This document shows positions 50,101 to 63,000 of a DNA stretch of 64,000 nucleotides, piece by piece. Positions within the stretch are counted from its first letter, which is position 1. Each line of letters opens with the position of its first letter. The notes beneath the pieces were generated by a model, which searched no databases, was not told where the DNA came from, and saw only the letters and a program-made list of their open reading frames with translations. A program made the translations under genes and the position numbers. The stretch comes from Bryopsis sp. KO-2023 (lineage: Eukaryota; Chlorophyta; Ulvophyceae; Bryopsidales; Bryopsidaceae), in contig BSYQ01000006.1 of the NCBI GenBank assembly GCA_030272585.1, positions 1,141,001 through 1,205,000 on the forward strand, in the 5' to 3' direction.

Positions 50101-51157
50101 GGTTGCATCAAGTCCAGAAACTCCTTCAATTTTGGATCCTCTAAAAAAGAAAGACAGCAAACACTCAGAAATCATTAACTCATCAGATCTTCCATTTTTT
50201 CAACTTCTGCACTCTATGCCAGAATCATTTGAAAATTTCCAACATGCGTAAACAGGCTTCGGACTATCTCACAGAACATATACGCACCTTCTTCCCCATC
50301 TTCTTCCACCTTTTGCCTTTTTCTAGTGGGTCGTTCCACCTTAGGCGCCTTGGAATCGCCAGGTGCAGTATTTTGCTCCAGCTTGGCATTTGCTGAACTC
50401 CCTGTTTTCGACACAGGAGAATGCACATCTTGTTATCATTTTTTGATGACTCTATTCCATCACTGAAGGTCGAGAGCTAGATTTGCGACACACTTTTTTT
50501 GGGGGACCGTATGTTTTTGGAGATGCGTTTGAATGTTGTCTTTCAGTCTTTGAAAAACATAAGGTACAAAAACCTCACCTTTAGAGTATTTGCTCCAAGG
50601 TCTGGCATCGGTTGCAGCGTTCATTTGCCTGGCGAACTGCAAACCAAAATTGCGAGGTGACCGACGCAATCAATCATTTTCAATGAAATCGAGGAGAGAG
50701 TTGACTTCATTGGTTGGTTCTTACCTCAATCACCAGCTTGGTTACACCCATGTAGGATTTGTTGAAATATTTCTTGGCAGATGCTGCATCCTCAGTGGTT
50801 TCGAATCCAACAAAACCAAGTTGACGAGACTGCCCCTCCCTGCAATATACAATCAACATCCAAGCACATGATATTTTAATTTCTTTTTCAAGGCATTTCG
50901 GGACATGCATCAGGACATGCATTGCTGCATCGATTTAAACTGCCACCCTTGTTATATATTCTCATACACTCTGGATGATGCAACAGCCCCATCTGGAAGG
51001 TTTTTTTTTTACTCAGAATTTTTCAACAGCATTTTTCGTACCGAGTGCGAGCGATCTTCACGTCGGTTAAGGTCCATTTTCCAGAAAAATGATCCCGCAA
51101 ATCTTTCTCCCCGACGTGCTTGGGCAAACCCCGAATGCAAAGCCTGGACGACGCCAT
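47125..51157 (-). CDS. RBM19/MRD1: RBM19/Mrd1-type multi-RRM ribosome-biogenesis protein
   Basis: Nine exons join in frame to 840 residues: 51042-51157, 50725-50839, 50579-50636, 50288-50428, 49869-50140, 49253-49584, 48270-49063, 47755-48017 and 47125-47556. RRM1 opens the protein (SRLCIRGLPKHVGEKDLRDHF). An acidic linker follows, then RRM2 (RLFVRNLSYKATEADLISLF, about 310-385), RRM3 (TLLIKNLPYMTEREELQGMF, about 500-575), RRM4 (TVFVKNLSFTTTEAGLRSHF, about 630-700) and RRM5 (KLIVRNLAFEATKQDIMGLF, about 740-815). RRM order, linker and length match Mrd1/RBM19, a nucleolar factor for 35S/47S pre-rRNA cleavage and 40S assembly. Its start lies 374 bp from the divergent gene at 51532. Confidence 0.93.
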
Positions 51158-51531
51158 GTGCACCCACCGCAAAGGAAACGCCGCAAATCGACCAAATTTG
51201 CGATCGGACAGAGGAAAGTGTGATATTCTTGAGTGTGTACGTGGCAGGGAAAAGTGTGAGAAGTTCCACGTTCGGCCAAAGATCTGAGAGGGATTTCGTG
51301 TGTAATCATGATTTGATTTGATTTGAGAGGGATTTCCTCCTCGTCATGCGCGATGGAAATTTTCAAAGCCCCTCCCCGTCTTTTCGATCTTGCTTCGCCA
51401 CCCACGTCATGGAATCGATGGGCAATAAAATCACGCCTCGCCCCACTATTCTTCGTTAGGTTCGGACAATACCCAGGTGAAGAGGAAAGGAGAGGAGTTT
51501 GTGTTTTGTGATCCGCTGTGAGGTACACAAG
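51158..51531. promoter_or_regulatory. Shared upstream region of a divergent gene pair
   Basis: 374 bp between the start codons of the RBM19-like gene and the secreted Pro/Gly-rich gene, so it must contain both promoters. A GATTTGATTTGATTTG triplet repeat occurs near 51308. Confidence 0.4.
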
Positions 51532-52386
51532 ATGAAGTCGACTACTGTGGCATGCGTCCTTTTTGCGCTCGCAACATTGGCGGCGGCTGGCAAAAAAGGA
51601 GGTAAGATTCGCTGCTGAAATCGCCATCGTCTAGATTTGAACAGCAGTCTGGGGTGGTTCTGACGGATAGTGCTGTTTTCCGCTTACACTCGCAGGGACC
51701 GTGGTGAGTGCCGCTGCGGAGGTCGCTTTTTGCAGAAACCAGCTGGTTTGCCGATTTGCCGTCTACCTCGTTGTGCGCTTGATCGATCTGACTGTTTTCC
51801 TGCTTTCGATTGCGTAGGTCCTGGTGCCTGCTGTTGGAAAGAAAGCGAAGGCTGTGGCACCCCCTCCCCCTCCTCCTCCTCCTCCCCCTCCTTCTCCCCC
51901 TCCATCGCGACCTCCTCGTAACCCTCCTCCACCTCCTCAAGGCGCACTCGGGGTAATTGAAATCATCAGCAGAACTGGATCTAGTTCTAGAACTGCAGCC
52001 GCCCGTGTGGCTCCCTCTCCCACTCGCAAGGGTGCTCGCTCTTTGTGCTGTTTGTTTTGCGACGCTGTGTTTCCCACACCACCATCCGTGGTTCACGCTT
52101 CATGTAACGCATTATGTACGTTTATGTATGTTCAATATATGGATTGATTGTCCCTCTTGATCTTATTTGCACAAGTAAGCAAGCAGACATCCAGGTCACT
52201 AAGGAGCTGGATCTTTTGCAGAGAATTGTGCAGTTGAAGAGGAACGCTATTCAGAGCGTCGTTGGAGGTGCTCTTGGAGGAGGCGGCGGTGGCGGCGGTG
52301 GTCGTGGCGGCGATGGTGGTGGTGGCTTCCTGAACCTGGGAGGCAGCGCCGGTGGAGCTGATGGTTTCTTGAACCTGGGCCGTTGA
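51532..52386 (+). CDS. Small secreted proline/glycine-rich protein with an 8-nt microexon
   Basis: Four exons, 51532-51601, 51696-51703, 51818-51952 and 52195-52386, give 134 residues. MKSTTVACVLFALATLAAAG is a signal peptide. The 8-nt exon supplies only T and V between strong AG and GTGAGT signals and is the only way to keep the next exon open. That exon has a proline block (ten consecutive Pro, then SPPPSRPPRNPPPPPQG). The last exon has a short helix (KELDLLQRIVQLKRNAIQSVV), then poly-Gly and two GFLNLG motifs. Probably an extracellular or wall-associated structural protein; no family recognised. Confidence 0.7.
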
Positions 52387-55300
52387 TTTTAACACCATGC
52401 TGCTAATGGATAAAAGTGCTTTTATAATAGTGCATGCTGTTAATGGATAAAGAGAGAGAGAGAGAAAAGACCCAGGGGAAAGAAAAGGGAAAGCTACGGG
52501 GAGGGACATTACATGGTGATGTTATTTTGACTGACTCGCCGTTTTTCTGATTTGACTTCGTATAAAATGTTTTGTCATGTGTGTATGTCCTTGACCTGAT
52601 AGTGGTGGTTTTTATTTTCAATGCTTCTCTCAGTTTTGTTTTTTTTTGGTTGGGGTTTCTTTTCTATAAAGAGGCAGCTGCGCTAGACTGATATTGAAGG
52701 GGTGATGCTGGTACATGGCTACATATATTACTACATATATTTTGACAATAGATTTGCTTTCCTCAGTTCTTGTTATCTTGAAAAAATGGATATAAAGACA
52801 GGGGGTTGCAGAGTGTATAAATGGAAAGCAAAAGGGACTAAAAACAACCTCCATTTGAATATGAAACTGCCGGGGGTGTTAATGTGGTGGAGTCTAGTAT
52901 GCAGTTCATGTGATTTTTGCCTTTACGATTCTCTGATGTTGATTTGTGATATTTCGGATGGGATGCGTAGCGTCGTTTGGAATATTTTTGTGGCTGCTTG
53001 ACATTTTGCTGGTCAAGAGCGCTTATTGGAAGATTTTCGACTCTTTTCTAGCGACTCTTTCTGGTTTTGTCGATGTTTTATTTTTGGCTTGATCTGCCAG
53101 ACATGTGAGCATTGAGTGTTGAAGTTGTAAATGTAACGGAACCTCTGCAGTACAGTACAGCTGAAATCAACAGCCAATAGCATAGACATAGCCAGGATGA
53201 TGAACTTGGGGGGGGTCTACTTAAAAAAACAAAGTAATATATGTACATGTAAACAAAGGGAATCCTCAATTTTTTAGGGATTTTTTTTTTCATTTTTGGC
53301 TACACCCATCGCCAATAGTATATTTATAAAAATAATTATATAGATAAGACAAAGAAGAAGTTTACAGCAAAGCAAGATGCTGTTAACATGCCAGTACCCC
53401 AAAAGAGTCGAATAGTAAAAATCTTCTTGCAGCAGATTTGGATCACCTCTTCAAAGGAAATTCCCTTGTGTTCATGTTATCATCTTCTGAACACCCCAAG
53501 TTCTTGCAACTTGCAACAGGCTGCCATCGATTGTGTTTTGTACTGTTCTATTATGTGAAGTTTTCCAAGTTTACATCCACCAAACCCAAAGCACCACTGA
53601 ATGTTTTCATTTCATTTTTCTTTTCCACGGTCTCGAGCATTGCATTTACTGCAGAAAAAACACTTAACACTCTGATTACTTTCTCACTACTGTTTGCCTC
53701 TTCAAAGTTTGAAGTTCAAACTATTGTAGACAGTTTCCTTTTGGGGCACTGACAAAACTCGCCTTCAAGAAGGGAAAACTTCCTTGTGGACATGATTGCT
53801 AGTTCCCACTTCAAACCAGTGCTAAGCTCATCATAACATTCCCCACCAAGTCTGAACTACAAACAAATAAACATCAAATTACATTGTGTCTGAACTACAA
53901 AACAAACAAACATCAATTACATTGTGTAGGAGATACATTCTCCTATTACAAGGATCAGTCAAAAACAAATGTGATCATGTGTATTTTAATGTTGAAATTC
54001 CATTGGCTTTTGTGTGAACCCACAAAGACACTGAGACCATCAAAATTGCAAAGATGCATAGGTCGATTCAGCTAAATCCAACGAACGTGAAATATCTTCA
54101 AATAAAGAAGATTGAAAAGAAAAACGTTCCGAACTACAAATCGTCCCAACGAGTGGCTTGGTCGATTAGCCGATGGTCGGGCCAATTAAACGGTGCCAAA
54201 CCCCCCCCCCCCCCCCCCCGAAAATTCCGTTCCTGGCGATTTCGGCTTAGAAGGCGATTTTGTTCGTTATCCGGTGGTGGACAGACTTTGTCTTGAAGAG
54301 GTGTCTACTGTACCAGAGTGGTATCCATTCGAGCTGAAAACATTGTCAGGAAAAAAGTCAACCACCAACATACCAACACTTAAGCAAGGTAGTTGAGCGA
54401 AATTTCGGAGACTCATCAACACTTCGCCAGCCCTAAACTTTTACCCTAGCAATCACCTCGTCAAGAAAATAATCTGGATCCATATTCAAAAAGAATAAAA
54501 GAGCTCAATTGTGGGAGTCTGCTGAGTCATACCAGAAAAATTGACATCACCCACAACTGAAAGATTAAAAGAAAAAATTATCAAAAACGGTATCAAAAAA
54601 ATGTATCAAAAATGCAAAAACAGCGCCACCGACCCACAACTCCCCCCCCCCAAAAAAAAAATAATTAAAAAAAATACAATTGGCCAGATTGCCATGGCAT
54701 GATTACATTCGAATGCAATCATCATCATAAGATGATCAGTCCATGCATGGAGCCCCAGTCCATACTGCATTCGCACCATCGTCAACCACCACCCAGAAAC
54801 CCATTCACTCTGGCATGCACAACAGAATAAGGACAATCAAGTCCCATTTTCTTGATGTTTAATCCAAATCCCTAGATACATCTAGTTATCAAGGTTTTTT
54901 TCCAACCCAAAAAAAAGAAGTTCGCCACGGTTGGGATTTTCGAAGCCAAACAAACAACCTGCCATTTCCAACAAGATCCAATCGATGCATTCACAACTCC
55001 TTTGAATGGAATGTTTCGGTATTCTCCACGATTTTTGCATCTGTCGACACGCCACACATGCCTGAGCTTGTCTTAGATCCCCAATGCCAAAGCCCCAAAC
55101 GATTCAACAAATGTCCAGAGCCCTTCATTTTCGGAAAAAGCACCCATTTCTCCAAATTGTGGAAAACCTTGGGTGGATACAAACTGGACAGCGAGTGATC
55201 TGGTGTGTTTTGGGGGAGCAATCAGCCTGGTGGCCTGCAGCGGCACTCATTCTGATTCCGGTTTTTTTTCCGGTTTTTTCTTTCGACGGTAAGCTCGACA

Positions 55301-56436
55301 TTTTTGCTGTACGAGAGCAGGATTTTTTTTCTTCCTTAAGGGTATTCTTATTTTGATGTTGCATAATTCTGCCCTTGCAAAGCCAGTGGGAAGACGAGCC
55401 ATTCTTGTGAAAGTGCTGTCTCATTCATCCTTGCTGAATATTAATTTTAAAGCAAGAGGGGGTTGTGACTGCCATGGTATCATCCAGTCGTGCACTTGAA
55501 TTTCTGGTGCACCAACCAAAAGAAGCCTATTTTTAAACATGGTGGGATGCCATCCACATCTCCATACCTACCTGCTGGTACGGGGATGGAAAAAATCCTT
55601 TGATACATCTGATTATTTTCAATCCATTAATTAACATTGTCTTTGTTCGAGTTTTCTTAAAAACATTTTTTTTGCGACATTCATCCGTGAGGAGGAATTT
55701 ATCGAAGAAGGACTGAAGTGATTTTTACTGGCGCTTTTTTATTTTATTTTTCCACTGGATCGGCATCACATCAACAACCATCGAAAAAAATGAATGCAGA
55801 CGATGCTCCAAAAGTGAAAGCAACATGAATGTAAAATGGGGTTCTTGTCTTGGGTGACTGTGTCATCGAGTGTGAGTTTGGTTGTTGCAAAGTCTTGAAT
55901 AGGAGCGTTGAGTGCAGAAAGACCTATTGCGTCGGGCATTTATGGTAAGTTTGTTTTTGCACCGTGTACGTATTGTATTTTTTTTTGGGGGGGGGAGGTG
56001 TGGGTCGATGACGACATTCTTACAGCATTTTTGATACTTTTTTTTTAATCTTTCAGTTGTGGGTGATGTCAATTTGTTCTGGTATGACTCAGCAGACTCC
56101 CACAATTGAGCTTTGAAGCAAAATTTTAAAAAGGAAATGCATTTTTCTTAGGTAAAAACATGAAGGGCAGGGTGCTGACTGATAAATGCTGTACCACTAA
56201 GTCCATAAGAGCCAGCATTTTCTCTTCTTTCTATTTGATGTGCAGTATATTGGTATACCAGTCTCTACGAATATTATTTGGGACAGACTTACCAAATTTA
56301 TTTTATTTTGATGAAAAAAAAAGAGTGATTAGTACAGTTTGGTATTGTTGAGTCAACATGATTTGGGGAACAAAAAGTTGATACACTCTTGAAAAAGCCC
56401 AACTGCTTCTTGATACAACAAGGCTGTGGCCTAAAG
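52387..56436. other. Gene-poor 4-kb stretch
   Basis: No confident gene. It contains the 3' flank of the Pro/Gly-rich gene, a 19-C homopolymer at 54201-54219 with open frames on either side, and an unassigned plus-strand frame of about 100 codons ending near 55199 (LDPQCQSPKRFNKCPEPF within it). Confidence 0.4.
54201..54219 (+). repeat. 19-bp poly(C) tract
   Basis: Nineteen consecutive C. A frame from 54054 enters it as poly-proline, and a different frame leaves it with ENSVPGDFGLEGDFVRYP, so length change would switch frames. Whether either frame is coding is unknown. Confidence 0.9.
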
Positions 56437-56770
56437 CTATGTGGAATACTCCGGTTTGGTGAGGCTGCACCTCAGAGAATCGCTGCCAGCCGCCGTGTCT
56501 ACAGAAGCAAAGCGATTTCAAAATTTGGTACAAGAGTCGATAGATTTAGGTGTGCATGTGTTTGGGTGGTGTCATCTACAAGCGAGCCCCTACACGTCTC
56601 TTGTCATTGTCTCAAAGCCCCACAGTCAAGTACTCGTGGATTTATTCTTTTCAACAAATCCACAAAAGCCTAGACATTCTGCTGGGGCCAGAGTCCAAAT
56701 TTCTCACCCAACAGATTCCAAAGGGATTGTGAGCGCGACATTGCCAAGCAAAAAAACAATTCCCCCCTAA
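56437..56770 (+). CDS. Possible terminal exon of an unidentified gene
   Basis: After an AG at 56435-56436 an open frame of 111 codons ends at 56770. It contains VRLHLRESLPAAVSTEAKRF, ESIDLGVHVFGWCHLQ and VDLFFSTNPQKP, with amphipathic spacing that looks protein-like. No upstream exon could be joined and no family is recognised. It could be chance. Confidence 0.25.
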
Positions 56771-57056
56771 AAGAAGGAAACCCAAACCCAGCAAGGGCAC
56801 CACGATGGGAAAAAAAACAAAAGTCTCAGGTTAAATAGGTTCATAAACACAAAAGGATATTAAAGAGAAACACAAACAAGAGATAAACTGCCAAATTACT
56901 TTCTAGACCATCATCAAGAAAAAAAATGTCAAAACTTACAGCTTCAAAGTCAAAGTTGCAACACACACGTGCATCCACAATCCAAAAAAAAACACCTCGA
57001 AAATCAAAATCACCAAACCATATCTTGGATTTATAAAAAAAGAAAAACAGGATCTC

Positions 57057-60000
57057 TCAAGGCCAACATGAAGAAAAGCTTTTCGCAAATGTTTCCTTTT
57101 TCTTATTGAAGGTAGTGTTTGTCTTTTTCCCTTGGGTCTTGATTGCAATAATCAAAAGTTCAATATTGCCAGTTGGCAATGGACACCCTGAATTTGCATT
57201 TTTCATCAGTTCACGCAGCTCCACAAAAAACACATCAACAATCTCCTTCAACATGTATGCAATATAAATGACAGCAGTCATAATAAATATTATCGACACG
57301 GCCACTCTCCCTCCATCACTCATTTCCGGCTGATCCACCAGATTCCCAATGATGAATGCCAAGGTGGAAATCACCAAAGATCCCAGCTCCAGCAAATTAA
57401 GCTTCCATTCCAAGAACGGCTGAAACTGCGTCTGGAGAATAATGGAACCCATCATTGTAAAAATTGCAAGACTTATTTGAACTCCATTCCCCAAAGTCCG
57501 GCCAAACACCACGATCGCAGCAAGGAAGGCTTTCCTGAGCAAGATCACCACTTCCCAGGCTGCCGTATTCTTTTTGTATGCTTGATACAAGAATCCATAT
57601 TTCCTGGCCACCTCCTCTTGTTCCAGAACATCTGTGCTCCGTGTGAGTTTGTAAAGCAACCATCCAGGGAATCCTAAGGAAATGAAAAGCAACCCAGGTG
57701 CCCCAACGAAACCGACAAGGAATGCATGGGATCCTCTGTAGCAAACCACACTCGTGTCTTGCACCCAGAACAAACCTCCCACAGGGTTGGCATTCACACA
57801 GTAAAAAATCCGAACGAGCGTCCTCGTCACACTGCAGGCATGCACAGAGAGTCTTAAACTACCAACACATCGGCAGCCATAATCTATTGATCAGAGCGTG
57901 AAACATACCGTGAATTGTTTGCTTCAAGGAAAACATGCACTTCACCAGTCATGGAACAGAAATAGGCCTCTCAACTTAAAACACTATGCGACGTTACATG
58001 TATTTCCAATGGCTTATATCCAAAAAATACCCACCTGATGTAAGACGTTTGCTGCACAGCTAAGAGGGCAACACCAGACCAAAGCATGATCTCCTGGAAT
58101 GATTTTTTGTTTCTCAACGCATGGCCATAATGGACTAGGACCAGCATAGCCCAGACCATGAATGGCACAACTGCCAGGAATATGGATGTTTGGATGGATC
58201 TAGGGAGATGATTTTCCCTCAATGAAAATGCACACTCGAATGAAAAATGACTGTTGCTATCAGCCACTCCTGAGATCACATCTGCATTGATAAAAAAAAG
58301 CTGGAATGTTAATTTCTGGTTGAAAACAATTTCTTCGTTTGGAGGAAAACTTAGACATTGTGGGTTATGCGTTTGCGAATCAATAGTGTGGTCATGCGGA
58401 CTGAAAGAAAACTCACCCCAGGAGGAGAACACCATCAGCATGCTCCGAGTCCAGTCCACATTGATGACTGCAGCAGATCCAGTCACTTGGAAAAAATTCA
58501 AGAGGATCTGAAAGACAGCATAGCACCCTGCATGAAAACTCTATTTTTGTTGTCTCTTAGCTTGTTGGTTGGAATTTGTGCCGCTCGGCAGCTCACCTTG
58601 AAAATGTCGGAGGACCTCGGTTTGCTTTGATGGACGTTTTGATGTGGTCTCTCTACATCTTGATCTGGAATCTCACGAATCTCACCGGAGATACAGGCTG
58701 ACAGGTTCAACCCACCATGTGATCCCACTGGAATCGCCCCACTTGAACTGGCAGCAGTTGATTTTTTACCCACCACTCTTTGAGAATACCTTGCAGCACT
58801 TTTCACAAAGATCAAAGACAACAACGCCAATGCCAGCATTACCACCCCGATTCCCAGCCCAGCAGGCACCCCTCCCTGACACTCGGTGCATTTGAAGCGA
58901 TTTCTCCCATATGCGATGTGTTGCAGCTCCCACACAATACGTCACTGTAACCCTATCTTGACAGAAAAATGAAACATCATCTCATGTTTTTTTCTCAACC
59001 CCCATAATTTCCCAAAACGACATTTTCAGATTTACCTGTGCACATTGTGGGTAATCTCTCATGGAGTTTGAGTTGGAGGCCAAAAGAACGGTGGTGCGAT
59101 TCGGGTATGTGCATGCTTCTTCTGTCAAGCATGCATGCAGTTGGGACGAGCGAGGCCCAGAGTGCCAGAACCCATCTAGAGGGGCTAACCTCCCTCCAGA
59201 GCACTTGGCTTTTTCCACGGGACATGGTGTGCAATTCTCATCGGTCACATCAAAAGAGAAGAAATCGTCAGCGCATCTGTCGCACCGCAGCCCTTCCTCT
59301 CTGGAGACCTCCCCGATGACACACTCTCGAACCGCCACCATGATGCGCTCCGTCACAATCCTCTTCCCATCTTGTGAGGTCAACTTGAAGGACAGATTGT
59401 AGTTATCGGGCAATGCCCTCAGAAACATTCCAGGCACAGTGAGAGCCCCACTCATCAATACGCCCTCACTGGTCACAGGGCTGCCGAAAAGCTCTCCTCC
59501 AGGTGTGGTCACTCCCACTCTGAGAGTCACATTATCCAAAGAGATCTGGCCAAACGCGTCAAGGGGGGTGACTTTGATACCTGGGAGCTCTCCACCACTG
59601 GCATGGTCAGCAATTTCAGACGGGGATATCGACACTGATTCAAAAATTGTCCCCAAGGGAGCTGGTTTTTGCCCATCCCTTTGCGAAATTTCACCCAATC
59701 CACACTTCTGCACGCCCTCCTCCATTGCATCGGCCGCACTCCAGCACTTGTCGTCGCAGCAAATGCTGTTCTTGAAGCTACTGAGAAAAAAGTCAGATCC
59801 GGAATTCTCGGCATGGTTCCCTCCAACCACTGTGCTGTTAAGTTGCACTTGAGGTTCAGGCACCTCGGATTTCTCCAGGGAGGGCTCGCAATCTGCCAGG
59901 CGATCTTCCACAAAGAGGTCGTACCCCAAAGCTTGGCAATTTGGCTGGGTTGTCTCCTCTGCTGAAACGTGGAGTCCGCCTGAATATCCACAATGCCACA

Positions 60001-63000
60001 TGAGTGATTGCTAATGTTCCTTTTTGGATTTGTCTCCACTGAACTTTTGTACGATGTCTCAGTCCTGTTCACCCTATTTTCATTCCATCCTCGGAAAAAA
60101 TCCTCGGCACAGCATCACTTGTTACCTCCATTTTTCGCCTGGTTTCCCCGGATGTCACAGGAGCTGCATCCCCAAGGAGCCAATAGTCTGCTGGCAAAGC
60201 CAGCAAAATGCATTGCAAAGCCACCTCCCTTTTCAATGGCAGTGTTGTTTCCCATGGTGATATTTGCACCGCGGAACATCGCATCGTCAAGGTAAACCCC
60301 ACCACCAGACTGTGCTGCTGTGCAGTTGATAATGGAGGAATTGAAGAGGAACAGATTTGTGGCTGGCAGTGCTCTTATGGCACCTCCAGACCCGATTCCT
60401 TCCCCACCAAACCCAGCAACGTTGGAATCAAAAATGCACGATTCACACCCGAAGCTTCTCTCTTTGAGATCAACGGCCCCACCACCTTCCAGGGCAACAT
60501 TCTCCACAAACTGAGCATGTGAGAGCACCACGAGATCAAGGTTGGTTTTGAATGTTGCTGTGTCTGACTGGCTGAATGAGACGGCACCTCCAAATTTGGC
60601 AGCGTTTCCCAAAAAAGATACATTGTTCACAATGACTTCGGCACTGATGACTGACAATGCTCCTCCTGTCAGTGCTGCCCCCATCCGAAAGCTGGAATCC
60701 TCCACAGTCAATATTTTCACATCGAAAACATACATAGCTCCTCCACTGGAAGCTACATTTTTAGAAAAGTGGCAGTCTTTGAATTGTGAGACCAAGCCCA
60801 AACCAGACATCAGGATGAGAGCTTGAATCTGATAAGTGCCAACAAGAACTCGATTGTCACGACGCACTCCTCAAACTTCACCGGCAACAGGGCTGGTGAG
60901 AATTTGAGCAGTGGACGGGCTGGAGGAGTGGAATCCATCAACAGCAAGGGTGGAGCTGTAGTTCAAAAAAAAGGGTCCAAAAACAGTCTGCCTTTGTAAA
61001 ACATGGAACGCACTCTTGAATTGGAAGTTGCTTGCATCGAGATGGGGGTTCGAAGGAGCAGCCAGTGTCAATTCTTTTTTTTTTTTAGATTACCTGGCAA
61101 AACATCGCTCCACCCTCAAGGCGGGCAATGTTGGCTTCAAAGGAACAACGAGACAGGGAAAGGTCTACTTCTTTAACATAAATGCCTCCACCAGTATCAG
61201 CTCGGTTCCTTATAAAGGTTGTAGCTTTGATTGTTGCGTTTGCGGAGGAAGCCTGCAAGATGGTCCACTTTGAATCACAGCCATCGAAACATTTTCAATG
61301 CAGCATTCTTGTACGAAAACTGTTGAAACAATACCCCTTACTTTAACTTGAATAAGATGAATGGCTCCTCCACTGTCTGCGGTATTGTTTCGAAACAGAC
61401 CCTCCTCCATTTCCAGGTCCACACCAATTAAACGAAGACCTCCTGCACTCCAGCTCGCGGAGTTATGTTTGAATTGTACCTCCTTTGCTTTGAGATGTAC
61501 CTTTCCGTGAACATACCCAAACGGGATTTCACATCGCAGATATGGTTTGCAGACCATCCACGGTGAAAAGGCATTATAGCTGAAAAGATTGGCATACCGA
61601 CCAAAACAGTAGTGGGGCATTTTGCTCATGCATATGCTTACTTTATCAGATCCTCCCGCACCGGAGTGGATGGCACCCCCTTGCAACCCAGCGTTTCTTG
61701 TGAAACTCGATTTTACAATGGTCGCATTTGTGGAAATCAAATAAATTGCACCGCCGTGATCTGTCACAACATTGTCTTGGAAGCTGCTTCCTTCCAACAG
61801 CAAAATGCCACCCTGAAAGAAAGGGACAGAAAATCTACCTTGAATAGCTTTGATTGCTTCTCCATCACATTGACGGGGGAGGGGAGATGTCAGGTCATGA
61901 ATAGATGACCTATTGTCAACAGAAGGGCCCTGAAAACTATTTTGGCCAGAGAATTGGTTTGTGGACCTACTCCGGTAGCTATTCCTCCACCAGAATTTGC
62001 TTCATTGTGAACAAAACTGGAATCGACAATGGCAGTTTCGGGTATCTCCCCCAGAAGAATTGCCCCTCCAAATGTGGTGCTTTTTTCAGTGTCCTGTCCA
62101 ACAAAAGGGAAAGAAAGACCTGAGAAGGGAAAACTGTATCTTCTCACATTTTATTTTTATTTTAAATATTTGCACGGTTCGAACAACTTGAAACCATAGG
62201 GAAAAATTCCCGAATTTTCTCAGGCAAACTTTGTACAAACAAGCCCATCACCATTTTGGACAGAATTGGACCAAGCGCCAAGATTCAGTTTGAGAAAGCC
62301 CCCCCGCAAATTGGTACAGATTCTCAAACTGCTGGAACCTGGGCAATGAAACAGACCACCATTCGGTGAAATATTGTCTTTGCGGAGGAAGCATACCTCA
62401 GAACTGTTGTTGTCCTCGCTCTTCACCACCTTATTTCCAGAAAAAGAACAGTGGGCTATTTCAAGGCCAGAAATTCGGAAGCCATACGCAGCGCCACCAG
62501 AACTAAAGGCATTATTCTTTGTGAAGTTCGAGCCCTTGATGGATGCTCGCAAAACAGCTCCAACAAGGTAAAGGGCACCTCCAAATGTTCCCCTTGGATC
62601 ACCAACAGCTGAATTCCCATCGAATGTGCAGCCAGTGATCTTTACATCAGATCCAGTGACCGTCTGCAGCAAATAAACACACTGCTCGTACGGCAGCAAA
62701 AAACCAGTGTATTCCTACCATGCACTTTCTCATATGGTTTTCCTTCTTGATTTCGCGGGATATTTTTTGTTCTTGAGGGCAACAATAAACTGTATGGATC
62801 CTGTGCGGAAGAAAAAACTGCCAAATCAAGAATACCAAACAAGCGACAGCTGTTGCAGTGTAGTGAATTTCTTCCTGCCATGCACCCTGTTTCCAATTGC
62901 CAATCTAAAAGTGAATCCCACCTTTGCATCGATGGCAAGGGCCCCGCCAGAAGATTGTGCTTGGTTGTCAGTGAAAGAGGACTTCTTCATCAAAATTTCA

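Noticed and set aside
55030-55200. Plus-strand frame with LDPQCQSPKRFNKCPEPF and its minus-strand counterpart
   Set aside because: Both strands are open and neither joins to other exons or shows a domain; left unannotated.
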